A stretch of DNA of 34,124 nt from Candidatus Thorarchaeota archaeon (GCA_016840855.1 JAEORO010000116.1:1-34124), one strand, 5' to 3'. Numbered from the stretch's first letter, positions 6,880-14,817 are shown. A program made the numbers and translations. The notes: generated from the sequence alone by a model not told the origin.

Positions 6880-7731
6880 TCAAGCAGCTTTTGCTTCAGC
6901 CTTACCCTCAAGAATAGCTCTTCTAATTAGCTGAATTAATCTGTCACGATATGAAATATCAATGGCTACAAGTTCATAGGTTGGAATTCCAAGAATTTGC
7001 CCAACTCTTTCTGGAGTTAAGGCAGTTGGCAGATCTTGTTTGTTTGCTATACCGAGAACCTTAGCATCAGGAACCTCGTCTTTCACAAGAGTAACTAGCT
7101 TCTTACTCCTCAATACATTCTCCAGCGTACTGTCTGTAACTATTATCACAACTTGTGCGTTAGCAATCATCTTCGCCCAGAGGATGCTAAATCGCGATTG
7201 GCCTGCCAAATCCCACAGAACTATGTTTGCATTCTCAACCTCTTCGGGTAACTTCTTGATAGACACACCTATTGTTGGATCGTGAACAAGTGGAAGTGTT
7301 TCTCCTCGAAGAAGATGCAGAGTAGTGGTTTTTCCAACACCAGCAAAACCAAGAATTGCTACTTTCACCATTGTGACCGCAATCTCATCGACTTTCTCAT
7401 CGAATCCATCCAAAGGTTGATTCGCCGCAGCTAGGTTCGCATAATCCCGCATAAATGAATCAACCAGCTGACCCATTTTTTCTTCAATTTGAGTGGCATC
7501 ATCTGCTTTGTCAGCAACAAACATGAATGTGAAATCATCCTTCTTCGCGTAGAAGATTCGTGAAATTGCAGCATTCATGAACTCTGTTTTATTTTCAAGA
7601 TCGATATTCCTCAAGAAGTGCGTGAGGTTAACTAGAAATTCAACTAAATCTGCTTTAGATTCACTCTTGGCATAATCTTTGGAATAGAGCATATTTCCCT
7701 GTTCACCAAGAACATAGACACTTCTGATCAT
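6880..7731 (-). CDS. Arf-like small GTPase with N-terminal longin-like domain
   Basis: Residues about 1-115 have the longin/roadblock pattern (RSVYVLGEQGNMLYSKDY, helix, FTFMFVADKADD, helix). Residues 120-283 are a Ras-superfamily GTPase with all motifs: P-loop GFAGVGKT (128-135), switch-I PTIG with T153, WDLAGQ (173-178), NKQD (230-233) and AIDIS (256-260). PTIG and WDLAGQ point to the Arf/Sar/SRbeta branch. The Gln of DxxGQ is present, so GTP hydrolysis should be intact. There is no N-terminal amphipathic helix and no C-terminal Cys for lipidation, so membrane contact must come from partners. The ATG overlaps the stop of the upstream winged-helix gene by 4 nt (ATGA), giving tight coupling. 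A longin-GTPase fusion recalls the SRX/SRbeta pair of the SRP receptor. Confidence 0.85.
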   Translation of the reverse strand: MIRSVYVLGEQGNMLYSKDYAKSESKADLVEFLVNLTHFLRNIDLENKTEFMNAAISRIFYAKKDDFTFMFVADKADDATQIEEKMGQLVDSFMRDYANLAAANQPLDGFDEKVDEIAVTMVKVAILGFAGVGKTTTLHLLRGETLPLVHDPTIGVSIKKLPEEVENANIVLWDLAGQSRFSILWAKMIANAQVVIIVTDSTLENVLRSKKLVTLVKDEVPDAKVLGIANKQDLPTALTPERVGQILGIPTYELVAIDISYRDRLIQLIRRAILEGKAEAKAA

Positions 7732-8873
7732 GCTGGTTCACCACAATTTTCTATCAAGAGTTCAAGATGTCTGCGTGCAACTTGAGGTGTTATTTCTTTC
7801 TCTGATAACTTCTTTCTTATTATTGGCAGAACATATTCAGGAATGAATGATTCAATTCTTGGATTCGTGAGAAGCGCCCACACATCCTCTTCTTCGAAAT
7901 GCACAATAACTTTTTCTGATTCAAGTGTCCAGAGAACCTTTTTCACAATAGAAATAGGAAGTGCTGTCTTCAGCGATACATCGCTTGCGGAGAGTGGTTC
8001 AGCTCTTAATGAGTCGAGAACCATGTAATTTAGGCTGTCAGCAAGTAGTCGAGAAAGTTTCTCTCTATCTTCAAGAATGGGAGAGTTTGGTTCAGTTATA
8101 GGTAAGGTTGGATTATATCCCTTACCAGGTGGTGGAGGGGAGAAAAATGTAGAAACATATTCTCTGTATCTTTCTGCAATTTCCGGTATGGTATTACTAG
8201 CTTTCTTGATCGATTCTATTGGAGGTGCACGATATCCGAAGATATCCTTTACAAGAAACACCATCTCTGAAGCTTTTCCAACTAATTCTACTTTAACAAC
8301 ACCCGAATTCATTAGAGGCGTCATTGCCTCTCGCAGGTCCACTTCATCTTGAACCTGATTCTTAAGCCAAATCGAGAGTTTTGCGGCTTTCTCTACTCCT
8401 TCAGACTGCATGCGTTCAAGAATTAGTGCTGATGATGGAGTCACAAAAATGCTCGCGAGTTTCTGTTCTTCACTTGTCTTTTCTAAGATGCTTCCTGCTT
8501 TGACAATCTCCTCTAGGTTTACTAAATCGGCATCTTCATTCATTAGTGCAAGAATTAATCGTCCTGATCCTGCAAGACCATCACTTACTAAGTCGAAATC
8601 TTCATCGGCACCGAGGATTGTACAAACCATCCACTTTGGATATTCAGAGCTACCGAATATGGCTATTCTTAAGCCTTCAATCTCTGCTAAACTAAGATTA
8701 TCTCTATTCTCCTTCTGTTGCTCATAGAATATTAGATTCAGTACCTTCTCATTAAGGGTCAGTGTAGAAGGGTATCTTTGCTTAACAAGGAATCCTTGAA
8801 AGTCATCAAGATGAACCACAAATGTTGCTTCTGGCATATGCCGTCCCACTCTAAGGAGTTGCAGTATAGACAT
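7728..8873 (-). CDS. longin-like plus tandem winged-helix protein, putative GTPase partner
   Basis: 381 aa, family not recognised. Residues about 16-110 show a beta-beta-alpha-beta-beta pattern that resembles longin or roadblock folds (FQGFLVKQRYPSTLTLNEKV, then GLRIAIFG, WMVCTILG). Residues about 144-213 look like a winged helix (helix, REAMTPLMNSGVVKVELVG, wing). A proline-rich joint follows (FFSPPPPGKGY), and residues about 295-350 form a second winged helix (ASDVSLKTALPISIVKKVLW). No catalytic motif, TM segment or signal peptide. The stop overlaps the start of the longin-GTPase by 4 nt, so the two products are likely made in fixed ratio and may bind each other as GTPase and effector, regulator or adaptor. 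The start is ATG 8873 with GAGGG about 10 nt upstream. Confidence 0.65.
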   Translation of the reverse strand: MSILQLLRVGRHMPEATFVVHLDDFQGFLVKQRYPSTLTLNEKVLNLIFYEQQKENRDNLSLAEIEGLRIAIFGSSEYPKWMVCTILGADEDFDLVSDGLAGSGRLILALMNEDADLVNLEEIVKAGSILEKTSEEQKLASIFVTPSSALILERMQSEGVEKAAKLSIWLKNQVQDEVDLREAMTPLMNSGVVKVELVGKASEMVFLVKDIFGYRAPPIESIKKASNTIPEIAERYREYVSTFFSPPPPGKGYNPTLPITEPNSPILEDREKLSRLLADSLNYMVLDSLRAEPLSASDVSLKTALPISIVKKVLWTLESEKVIVHFEEEDVWALLTNPRIESFIPEYVLPIIRKKLSEKEITPQVARRHLELLIENCGEPA

Positions 8874-8918
8874 AAATGTTTGACCCTCATGTAATGCTTT
8901 CTATGAGGTACAGAAAAA

Positions 8919-9284
8919 TCAATGAGATTCTCGGTCTTTCTCGAGATGTACAAGACATACAATGTCCCCATTTGGATTTAGAATCCAACATTTTTCACAG
9001 ACATTATGATTGCACTCAACACAAGTTCCTATTCGTTGATGAAAACTTCCGAGGTTATTCAATTCAGCACCAACACTATGTGTTTCACAATAACCAGTTC
9101 CACACTGAATACATGTGACCACCTGACTTTGCCCACAGATAGTGCATTTTTGATTTGTGTATCGTATAGCAATCTTTTTTCCATTATCAGACCCTGAACA
9201 TGATGGATTTCTACATTCCCCTACACCCTTGTATTCTCCACAGGATTGGCATACTGGAAGTAATAAAGGATCATCCCTTGTCAT
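8919..9284 (-). CDS. Cys/His-rich zinc-binding protein, hypothetical
   Basis: Small protein packed with metal ligands. Counting from MMFKVNKM at 9305: C19/C22, C31/C36, C54/C57, C65/C68, C73/H76, H89, C95/C98, C103/C106, C117/H120. This is enough for four zinc sites. The spacing CxxC-x7-CxxC-x4-CxxH recalls RING, B-box or LIM-like treble clefs, but no family was assigned. The start was moved from ATG 9305 to ATG 9284 because a perfect SD (AGGTGA, 9290-9295) stands 5 nt before it, giving 121 aa. It is the first gene of the minus-strand run, 45 nt before the winged-helix gene. It may be an adaptor or ubiquitin-like-pathway protein; no function is shown. Confidence 0.7.
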   Translation of the reverse strand: MTRDDPLLLPVCQSCGEYKGVGECRNPSCSGSDNGKKIAIRYTNQKCTICGQSQVVTCIQCGTGYCETHSVGAELNNLGSFHQRIGTCVECNHNVCEKCWILNPNGDIVCLVHLEKDRESH

Positions 9285-9286
9285 CT

Positions 9287-9301
9287 TGTTCACCTTGAAC
9301 A
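9287..9301 (-). promoter_or_regulatory. SD displayed in a perfect hairpin loop
   Basis: On the minus strand TGTTC AAGGT GAACA forms a 5-bp perfect stem with a 5-nt loop. The SD AGGTGA of the zinc-finger gene occupies the loop and the first stem base, 2 nt before ATG 9284. Confidence 0.35.
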
Positions 9302-9366
9302 TCATCGTTTAAGGAAGTAGCGCGCTTGAATATGCGATTGTCTCTCCATAAGAAAGTATGAAAAGC

Positions 9367-9392
9367 ATTCCTATGACTTGAACCATAGGAAT
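9367..9392 (+). promoter_or_regulatory. 9-bp leader hairpin covering the SD of the ESCRT-II-like gene
   Basis: ATTCCTATG (9367-9375) and CATAGGAAT (9384-9392) pair perfectly around an 8-nt loop. The only SD-like bases (AGGA, 9387-9390) lie in the 3' arm, and the ATG follows at 9397. The site could be an RNA thermometer- or switch-like translational gate, or a dyad operator in the 112-bp divergent gap. Confidence 0.5.
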
Positions 9393-9396
9393 CACG

Positions 9397-11730
9397 ATGA
9401 ACCTTGACCTCTGGAATCTCATAGTACCCTCAACAGCTACGAGGAGACTTCAGTTAGCAGGCGGTCAACCTATGGAACAATCTGTGCCAGAGGATTATGT
9501 ATTAGCAGGCATGGTTCTTCGTGCTATTGAAAAACGTGATGGCCGTGAGTTCGAATTCATTCTGAAATGTTATCTACCAGTAGTTATCGCTGAATCACCC
9601 TTCCCAAATCGGAGCTTTCTTGTTGAACTACTCGGTCTAACTAGTGAAACAATAATCAGACATAAGGAATACAACACAACAGCAATTCTTGAGAAACTCA
9701 ATTCTAGTACTGAACTAGAGGCAATCTCAAGATGTGTTAAAGATGCTCGTGATTTGGTTGCCTCTTTGAGAACATCTGAACGGTCCGAGGTAATCGGCTT
9801 AATGAGTGGTTTAATGTCTCGTGGAATTGCACAGGTGCTCGAAAGACCTCTTCGTAATCAAGTTCAGGATTATGAGGTTATTCTTTCAGGTCTTCTAAAA
9901 CAAAAAGAATTCCAAAAATCAATAGATACTCTACAAGAGACTGCCATATCATTAAGTTCTGTTGAAGAATCTCTTTCCCATCTTGTCTATATGATAATCT
10001 CAAAGATTGAAACTACCGTAGAACGAAGCGAGGTGGAGTCTGAGCCAGTTCTTTCAAGATTGAATTTGAGAATTGAGTCATTGCAACGACAAATCGAGAA
10101 TCTAGAATCTGAGATAGTCAAGATAAAAGCATCAACTTCGGATACAAAACAGACTCGACTCGCAGAAGTAAAACAGGCAATAGCAGCAAGACGAGCTGCA
10201 TTTGACAGAGATACGGCTAGACGAAATGAAACTCTTTCTGATATTCAAGGAACATCTCGCTCTTTACTTATTGAACGAGATAATTTGAGTGCTGAGTTTC
10301 AGGCTGCAAATACCACTATCCATGATCAACTCGTTTCTATCATTGATATGTCAGTACCACTATCCCCCGTCAACACTGGAGAAAAAGGCGCACTTGTTTT
10401 ACTACCATTCTTCTTTGCTGGTTTCTCTAAAAAAGGGCAGTTGCAGATTGAGGTCTATCCTATCTCTCAACTGACTACAAATGGAGAGAAAGTAAGTCGC
10501 AGGCGTGATTTTGTTGATGGTTTCACAAGCCCTTCACGAGCTGTGGATGCAATAACCTCCATACTAAGTGAAAGAGCAAATAATGATGTAGCATTAAGAA
10601 AATTCATTCGCGAATCATCTCAAAACTTCAATCTTTTAGCTGTTAAAGAATCAAGAAACCTTATTCTTGAGGGGGCTGAATCCCTAAAGGGCGATGGACT
10701 TGTGAAACAGCCGCTTGTCAATGAATTACAGGCTATTCTTTCAGGAACTCCTGAATTGAAAATTAAGCCACGCATGAAACGTCGTGTGACGCCACTAGTA
10801 ACAGAAGCGGAACTTTGTCGAATACATTTTCATATTCAAAACGAAGCTGGGCGTCCTATTGAGGGAGCTGAGCTTGAGCTAGGTGCGCTCTCTGCAAAAT
10901 CTGACAATAAAGGAGTCATTGTGGTTTCCATACCGATGAGTAACTATGAAGGAGTTGTCCGTGCTCCAGGATATTTCGATAAATCAGTGGAATTTGCACT
11001 TACCTCAAAGAGCGATGCTGCAATTCCAATAATGCTTAATTCACTCTCACACGAAGACCAGCTCTCAGCACGATTGGATGAGCTTGTTGATAGATCGCGT
11101 CGTCTTGATATGATTCGAGATCGATTATGGAGTGCCTTCGAAACTCAAGGAAGTACCTTGTTGAGTATTCCTGCGTATCGATCTGCACTCTTTGAGCTTC
11201 TTGCTGAATTAGGATACGAACCCGAATCATGGATTGCTGAAGCGAAGAAGCAAAAAGGAATGGTGAAACGACTTCTTAAGAGAGATAATAGAACCGATGG
11301 ACTTCGCCGTGATATTTTAAAAATGGCTGAGGAATCTAAAACGTTTGGAGGAATCATGCTTTTCTCAGAACTCCTTGTTCGATTAGATACTGCTGGCTGG
11401 GCGACTCATGCTGACGAGATTGAGCGCATCATTGAAGATATGACAAAGGAGGGCTTAATTCAAGGTCTCTCATCTATCGAGGGAGGTGCGCTTCTAGTCG
11501 AGTTTGTTCCTGTCGCATTAACTCATGATCCACAAGAGATACTTAGCCTTGCTGCAACTCATGATGGACGTCTTAGTATAGAAGATGTTGTTGTAGGACT
11601 TGGTTGGACTGAAGAACGAGTAAGAAATGCTCTTGAGCTTCTTGTTAAGAATGGTGTAGCTAAGGAACAACGAAGTTATTCAAAAAGCACACAATATTGG
11701 TTCCCTGGACTGAGAGGGGGAAAGAAATAA
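9397..11730 (+). CDS. coiled-coil protein with C-terminal ESCRT-II EAP30-like tandem winged helix
   Basis: 777 aa. Residues 1-215 are helical with no family recognised. About 218-300 form a coiled coil (LNLRIESLQRQIENLESEI). About 325-460 are mixed alpha/beta. About 476-545 are a small beta-sandwich like carboxypeptidase-regulatory or PEGA domains (NEAGRPIEGAELEL, NKGVIVVSIP). From about 649 to 772 the chain resembles EAP30-family Vps22/Vps36: GGIMLFSELLVRL opens the first winged helix, and the second runs from HDPQEILSLAATHDGRLSIE through GLGWTEERVRNALE to the hallmark YWFPGL (767-772). ESCRT-II winged helices bridge ESCRT-I and ESCRT-III. The fusion to a 650-residue N-terminal part is unusual. 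No TM segment. ATG 9397 has a weak SD inside a hairpin. Divergent from the GTPase run. Confidence 0.7.
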   Translation: MNLDLWNLIVPSTATRRLQLAGGQPMEQSVPEDYVLAGMVLRAIEKRDGREFEFILKCYLPVVIAESPFPNRSFLVELLGLTSETIIRHKEYNTTAILEKLNSSTELEAISRCVKDARDLVASLRTSERSEVIGLMSGLMSRGIAQVLERPLRNQVQDYEVILSGLLKQKEFQKSIDTLQETAISLSSVEESLSHLVYMIISKIETTVERSEVESEPVLSRLNLRIESLQRQIENLESEIVKIKASTSDTKQTRLAEVKQAIAARRAAFDRDTARRNETLSDIQGTSRSLLIERDNLSAEFQAANTTIHDQLVSIIDMSVPLSPVNTGEKGALVLLPFFFAGFSKKGQLQIEVYPISQLTTNGEKVSRRRDFVDGFTSPSRAVDAITSILSERANNDVALRKFIRESSQNFNLLAVKESRNLILEGAESLKGDGLVKQPLVNELQAILSGTPELKIKPRMKRRVTPLVTEAELCRIHFHIQNEAGRPIEGAELELGALSAKSDNKGVIVVSIPMSNYEGVVRAPGYFDKSVEFALTSKSDAAIPIMLNSLSHEDQLSARLDELVDRSRRLDMIRDRLWSAFETQGSTLLSIPAYRSALFELLAELGYEPESWIAEAKKQKGMVKRLLKRDNRTDGLRRDILKMAEESKTFGGIMLFSELLVRLDTAGWATHADEIERIIEDMTKEGLIQGLSSIEGGALLVEFVPVALTHDPQEILSLAATHDGRLSIEDVVVGLGWTEERVRNALELLVKNGVAKEQRSYSKSTQYWFPGLRGGKK

Positions 11731-11740
11731 GACATATAGC

Positions 11741-11768
11741 TTGTCAGTACATGGCAATCTGACGAGGT
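11741..11768 (+). promoter_or_regulatory. leader hairpin overlapping the SD of the 11776 gene
   Basis: TTGTCAG (11741-11747) pairs with CTGACGA (11759-11765), 7 bp with one G-U, 11-nt loop. The SD GAGGT (11764-11768) begins within the last two bases of the stem. Confidence 0.35.
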
Positions 11769-11775
11769 TTGATGA

Positions 11776-12549
11776 ATGAATCGCGTTTCTCATATTGTAT
11801 TTGCTTTTGCTCTCTTTGTAGGTTTGTACTCCTTAATCTTCTCCTTTAGTGTCTGGCTCTCTGACATAGGCACCCTTAGTGAACTTCTAGAATATTATGT
11901 CATTGGTGGGATTCTAACCAGCATTATCTGTGTACCAATTCTTTACTACAAAGCACCTAACAAAGATATGAAAGCAAGAACATCGAGCAATAGAGGCGCT
12001 GTAGGTGCAATGTTCTTTGTCACATTTTGTATAGGTTCCTTGATTGGTTCGATTGTTTTCCAATGGCTCACAGGTGTGGCAATTATTGGAAACATCTCCA
12101 TCTTTATTGGTGCAATTATTACAGTTGCCGGTGCTCTAATGCCTGATTGGGATATACCATTCCTTGGAATTTCACGACATCGGAACATTATCTTTCACTC
12201 TATCGTTTTACCGATTTTTGCGGTGCTTGCAACATTATTGAATGTGGCTAGTAGAACTGGTACAATACTTGCTGCTGGAGCTGAGATTGAGTACTATATA
12301 ACAGCGCTTTTCCTTCTTGGGTATGCTTCTCATCTCTATCTTGACATCTTCCCAAGTGACGCAAATCCACTTGAAATACTATGGATTGCTTCAGATATTG
12401 ACCATAAAGCACCCACAGGCTTGAAACCATTAGGGCCTATAAAGATAAACCAAAAACATGCTCGTAGTTGGTTAGTTCTAAATGCTACAATGCTAGTGAT
12501 AATAGCTGCTATGCTCTTTGGTTGGTACTTCTTTAACCTCGGAACCTGA
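11776..12549 (+). CDS. multi-pass membrane protein, YdjM/DUF457-type metal-dependent hydrolase
   Basis: 257 aa with about six TM segments: residues 5-30, 36-56, 76-98, 104-124, about 143-160 and 230-254. Conserved polar motifs sit between them: GALMPDWDIPFLG, HRNIIFHS (the H-x6-HS pattern of DUF457/YdjM), and SHLYLDIFPSDANPLEIL (HLxxD). These are typical of the membrane-bound hydrolase family related to YdjM and PAP2-like phosphoesterases; the substrate is probably a lipid or phosphoester but is not known. ATG 11776 has a GAGGT SD with 7 nt spacing. The gene is 45 nt downstream of the ESCRT-II-like gene on the same strand and may share its transcript, which would link a membrane enzyme to that module. 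Confidence 0.7.
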   Translation: MNRVSHIVFAFALFVGLYSLIFSFSVWLSDIGTLSELLEYYVIGGILTSIICVPILYYKAPNKDMKARTSSNRGAVGAMFFVTFCIGSLIGSIVFQWLTGVAIIGNISIFIGAIITVAGALMPDWDIPFLGISRHRNIIFHSIVLPIFAVLATLLNVASRTGTILAAGAEIEYYITALFLLGYASHLYLDIFPSDANPLEILWIASDIDHKAPTGLKPLGPIKINQKHARSWLVLNATMLVIIAAMLFGWYFFNLGT

Positions 12550-12587
12550 TGATGTCTTTATCCAGTCAAGCCGAATCATGACGGTCC

Positions 12588-12923
12588 TTACCAATCATCA
12601 TCGTCATCGTCGAAATCGTCATCCTCATCCTCAGTATCGAAATCGTCATCCTCATCGTCACTTGAATCGCGTTCGGGAGGAAGGCCAGTTAAATCCTCAT
12701 CCTCATCATCATCTTCAAACAAAAACGTGTCTGGGTCCACCTCAAATTGACCCTCTTGTTGTTCCTCTCCCTCACGCTTCTCTGGTTTTGTACTCTTTTT
12801 ATCTGGTACAGCCATGCAGAGGTTATCAATTGGATCAAACCATTCGCACTCAGGGCAACATTCACCTTTAGTGGTGCATGTTAAGAATGCTCCACATCTC
12901 TTGCAACATTTAAGTTCAGACAC
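12588..12923 (-). CDS. zinc-ribbon protein with long Asp/Glu tail
   Basis: 111 aa. Residues 6-36 hold a Cys-rich ribbon (CCKRCG, CCPEC, then C36), enough for one or two zinc sites. The second half is extremely acidic (EDDDEDEDLTG, then runs of Asp) and ends in a single Trp after six Asp. Acidic tails of this kind can shield basic partners such as histones or ribosomal proteins; that role is only inferred. The start is GTG 12923 with SD AGGTG about 8 nt upstream. Convergent with the membrane hydrolase-like gene (38-nt gap). The opposite strand has a long open frame in the Asp-codon region, which is a composition artefact. Confidence 0.72.
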   Translation of the reverse strand: MSELKCCKRCGAFLTCTTKGECCPECEWFDPIDNLCMAVPDKKSTKPEKREGEEQQEGQFEVDPDTFLFEDDDEDEDLTGLPPERDSSDDEDDDFDTEDEDDDFDDDDDDW

Positions 12924-13065
12924 TATTTTTGCACCTAAACGCTGTCACTACAATATTCACCCCAAATTGTCCAAATAAGCCTAACCATGGTGCACTTTGT
13001 TATACTTTTGCACGAAATGTCTGCTGTTTCCAGTCAAAGTTAAATGAAATACTTAGACGTACCTA

Positions 13066-14817
13066 TTGGAGCTGTTTCCATTGGATGACTTGGAGCTAGA
13101 AATTCGTAAGGCTGTTCTTGATAATGCTGTAAAGTATGACGGAATACCAACTGTAAGCTCCGTGATGAGTGCGTTACTTGGGTCTAGATCAGACTTGCGA
13201 TCTCGCGCAAGTGAGGTTAAGCAACTTGTTCAAAGGCTTGTTGAAGAGATTACTAAAATGTCAAAGGAAGACCAGATTAGAGAGCTCAAGAAGTTAGCTC
13301 CAGAGCTCCTTAAGTCCCATGATAAAACTGAAACGCTTGAAGACAAAGAGCCTCCTGAACTTCCGAATGTTGATAAATGGTCAAAGATAGTCATGCGTCT
13401 TGCGCCATTTCCTTCAGGTCCATTACATGTAGGTAATGCTCGCATGGTCATTCTAAATGACTATTACGTGAAAAGATACAATGGTGAACTAATTCTTGTT
13501 TTCGATGATACGATTGGTTCAGCTGAAAAAATTGTTGAGCCTGAAGCTTTTGATTTGATACCAGAAGGTTTAGAGTATCTAGATGTGAAAATACACAAGA
13601 CTGTATACAAATCTGACAGGTTAGACCTGTTTTACAAATACGCCGTTGACTTACTGAAGAAGAAAGAAGCGTATGTCTGTGATTGCGATGCCAGAATCTG
13701 GCGTACAGAACATAAGATTAAGGGAATCCCTTGCGCTTGCCAATCTCTGAGTGTAGAGGATAATCTATCAAGGTGGGAGAAGATGCTCGATGGGACATAT
13801 CCAGAGAGAGCAGCAGCAGTTCGGCTTAAAACAGGAATGAAGAATCCCGACCCAGCGATGCGTGATCATGTGATTCTTCGGATATCAGAAACTGAACATC
13901 CTCGAGTTGGTACAAAATATCGAGTCTGGCCTTTGCTTGAATATTCTTGGGGCATTGATGACCACGAACTGGGAATTTCCCATATCATTCGCGGTAAGGA
14001 TTTAGTGAAAGAAGGCAAGATAGAACAACACATCTGGAATATATATGGCTGGAAACATCCTGAGTTGCTATACTATGGTCGATTAAAGTTTGAAGATGCT
14101 ACACTTAGTAAAAGTAAATCCAGCAAGGAAGTTCGTGAAGGTACATATTCTGGCTGGGATGACCCTCGAACTTGGAGTCTTCAGTCACTTGAAAAGAGAG
14201 GTATAGATCAAAGAGCTCTCAGAAAAGTAATGCTGGATTTGGGTCTTAGCATTGTTGATATCTCAATTTCAATGAAGTCTGTCTATTCCGAAAATAGAAA
14301 ATTAAGAGACGCGGAAACTCCTCGTGTTTTCTTTGTCCGAAACCCCGTATGGATTGAAGCTAATGGACTTCCAGCTGACATTAAGATTGCGAAAGTACCT
14401 ATCCATCCTGATTTTCCTGAACAAGGCTTTCGGGAAATTCCACTTGGAGTTCATAAGGGGAAAGCGACATTTGGGATATCTGAATCTGATCTGAAGAAGA
14501 TGACAAAAGGAAGCATGTTCCGACTCAAGGACTTAGCAAACTTTATCCTCCAGGAGTTAAACCCAGTATCCATTCAACTGCACAGTCTCGATGTCGACGA
14601 GGTCAGGAATGTTAATGGTCCCATAATTCATTGGATCCCAAAACTCAATAGCATTCCTCTTGAGCTTACAATGGTTGATGGTTCCGTGGTGACTGGTTTT
14701 GGTGAACCTAGCATAGGCCAGCTCGCTGAAGGAACGTTCGTTCAGTTTGAAAGAGTTGGATTTGCCAAGTTGAATGATATAGGTATTCCAATAAAAGCCG
14801 CTTTTGCTCATAAATGA
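13066..14817 (+). CDS. gltX: glutamyl-tRNA synthetase, archaeal type
   Basis: Class I synthetase that charges tRNA(Glu), and in most archaea also tRNA(Gln) as a non-discriminating enzyme. The HIGH motif is PSGPLHVGN (HVGN at 121-124) and the KMSKS equivalent is LSKSKS (347-352). The N-terminal about 100-residue helical extension (IRKAVLDNAVKYDG) and the C-terminal all-beta anticodon-binding region mark the archaeal/GlnRS-like form, not the bacterial one. The frame opens only after TAG 13054-13056 and has no ATG near the start. TTG 13066 gives 583 aa; TTG 13081 gives 578 aa and has GGAG (13068-13071) at 9 nt, so 13081 may be the real start. Divergent from the acidic zinc-ribbon gene. Confidence 0.93.
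   Translation: MELFPLDDLELEIRKAVLDNAVKYDGIPTVSSVMSALLGSRSDLRSRASEVKQLVQRLVEEITKMSKEDQIRELKKLAPELLKSHDKTETLEDKEPPELPNVDKWSKIVMRLAPFPSGPLHVGNARMVILNDYYVKRYNGELILVFDDTIGSAEKIVEPEAFDLIPEGLEYLDVKIHKTVYKSDRLDLFYKYAVDLLKKKEAYVCDCDARIWRTEHKIKGIPCACQSLSVEDNLSRWEKMLDGTYPERAAAVRLKTGMKNPDPAMRDHVILRISETEHPRVGTKYRVWPLLEYSWGIDDHELGISHIIRGKDLVKEGKIEQHIWNIYGWKHPELLYYGRLKFEDATLSKSKSSKEVREGTYSGWDDPRTWSLQSLEKRGIDQRALRKVMLDLGLSIVDISISMKSVYSENRKLRDAETPRVFFVRNPVWIEANGLPADIKIAKVPIHPDFPEQGFREIPLGVHKGKATFGISESDLKKMTKGSMFRLKDLANFILQELNPVSIQLHSLDVDEVRNVNGPIIHWIPKLNSIPLELTMVDGSVVTGFGEPSIGQLAEGTFVQFERVGFAKLNDIGIPIKAAFAHK

Noticed and set aside
12518-12871. His/Arg-rich plus-strand reading frame opposite the acidic zinc-ribbon gene
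   Set aside because: It is the complement of GAT/GAC runs. The minus-strand gene has a zinc ribbon, a start and an SD.
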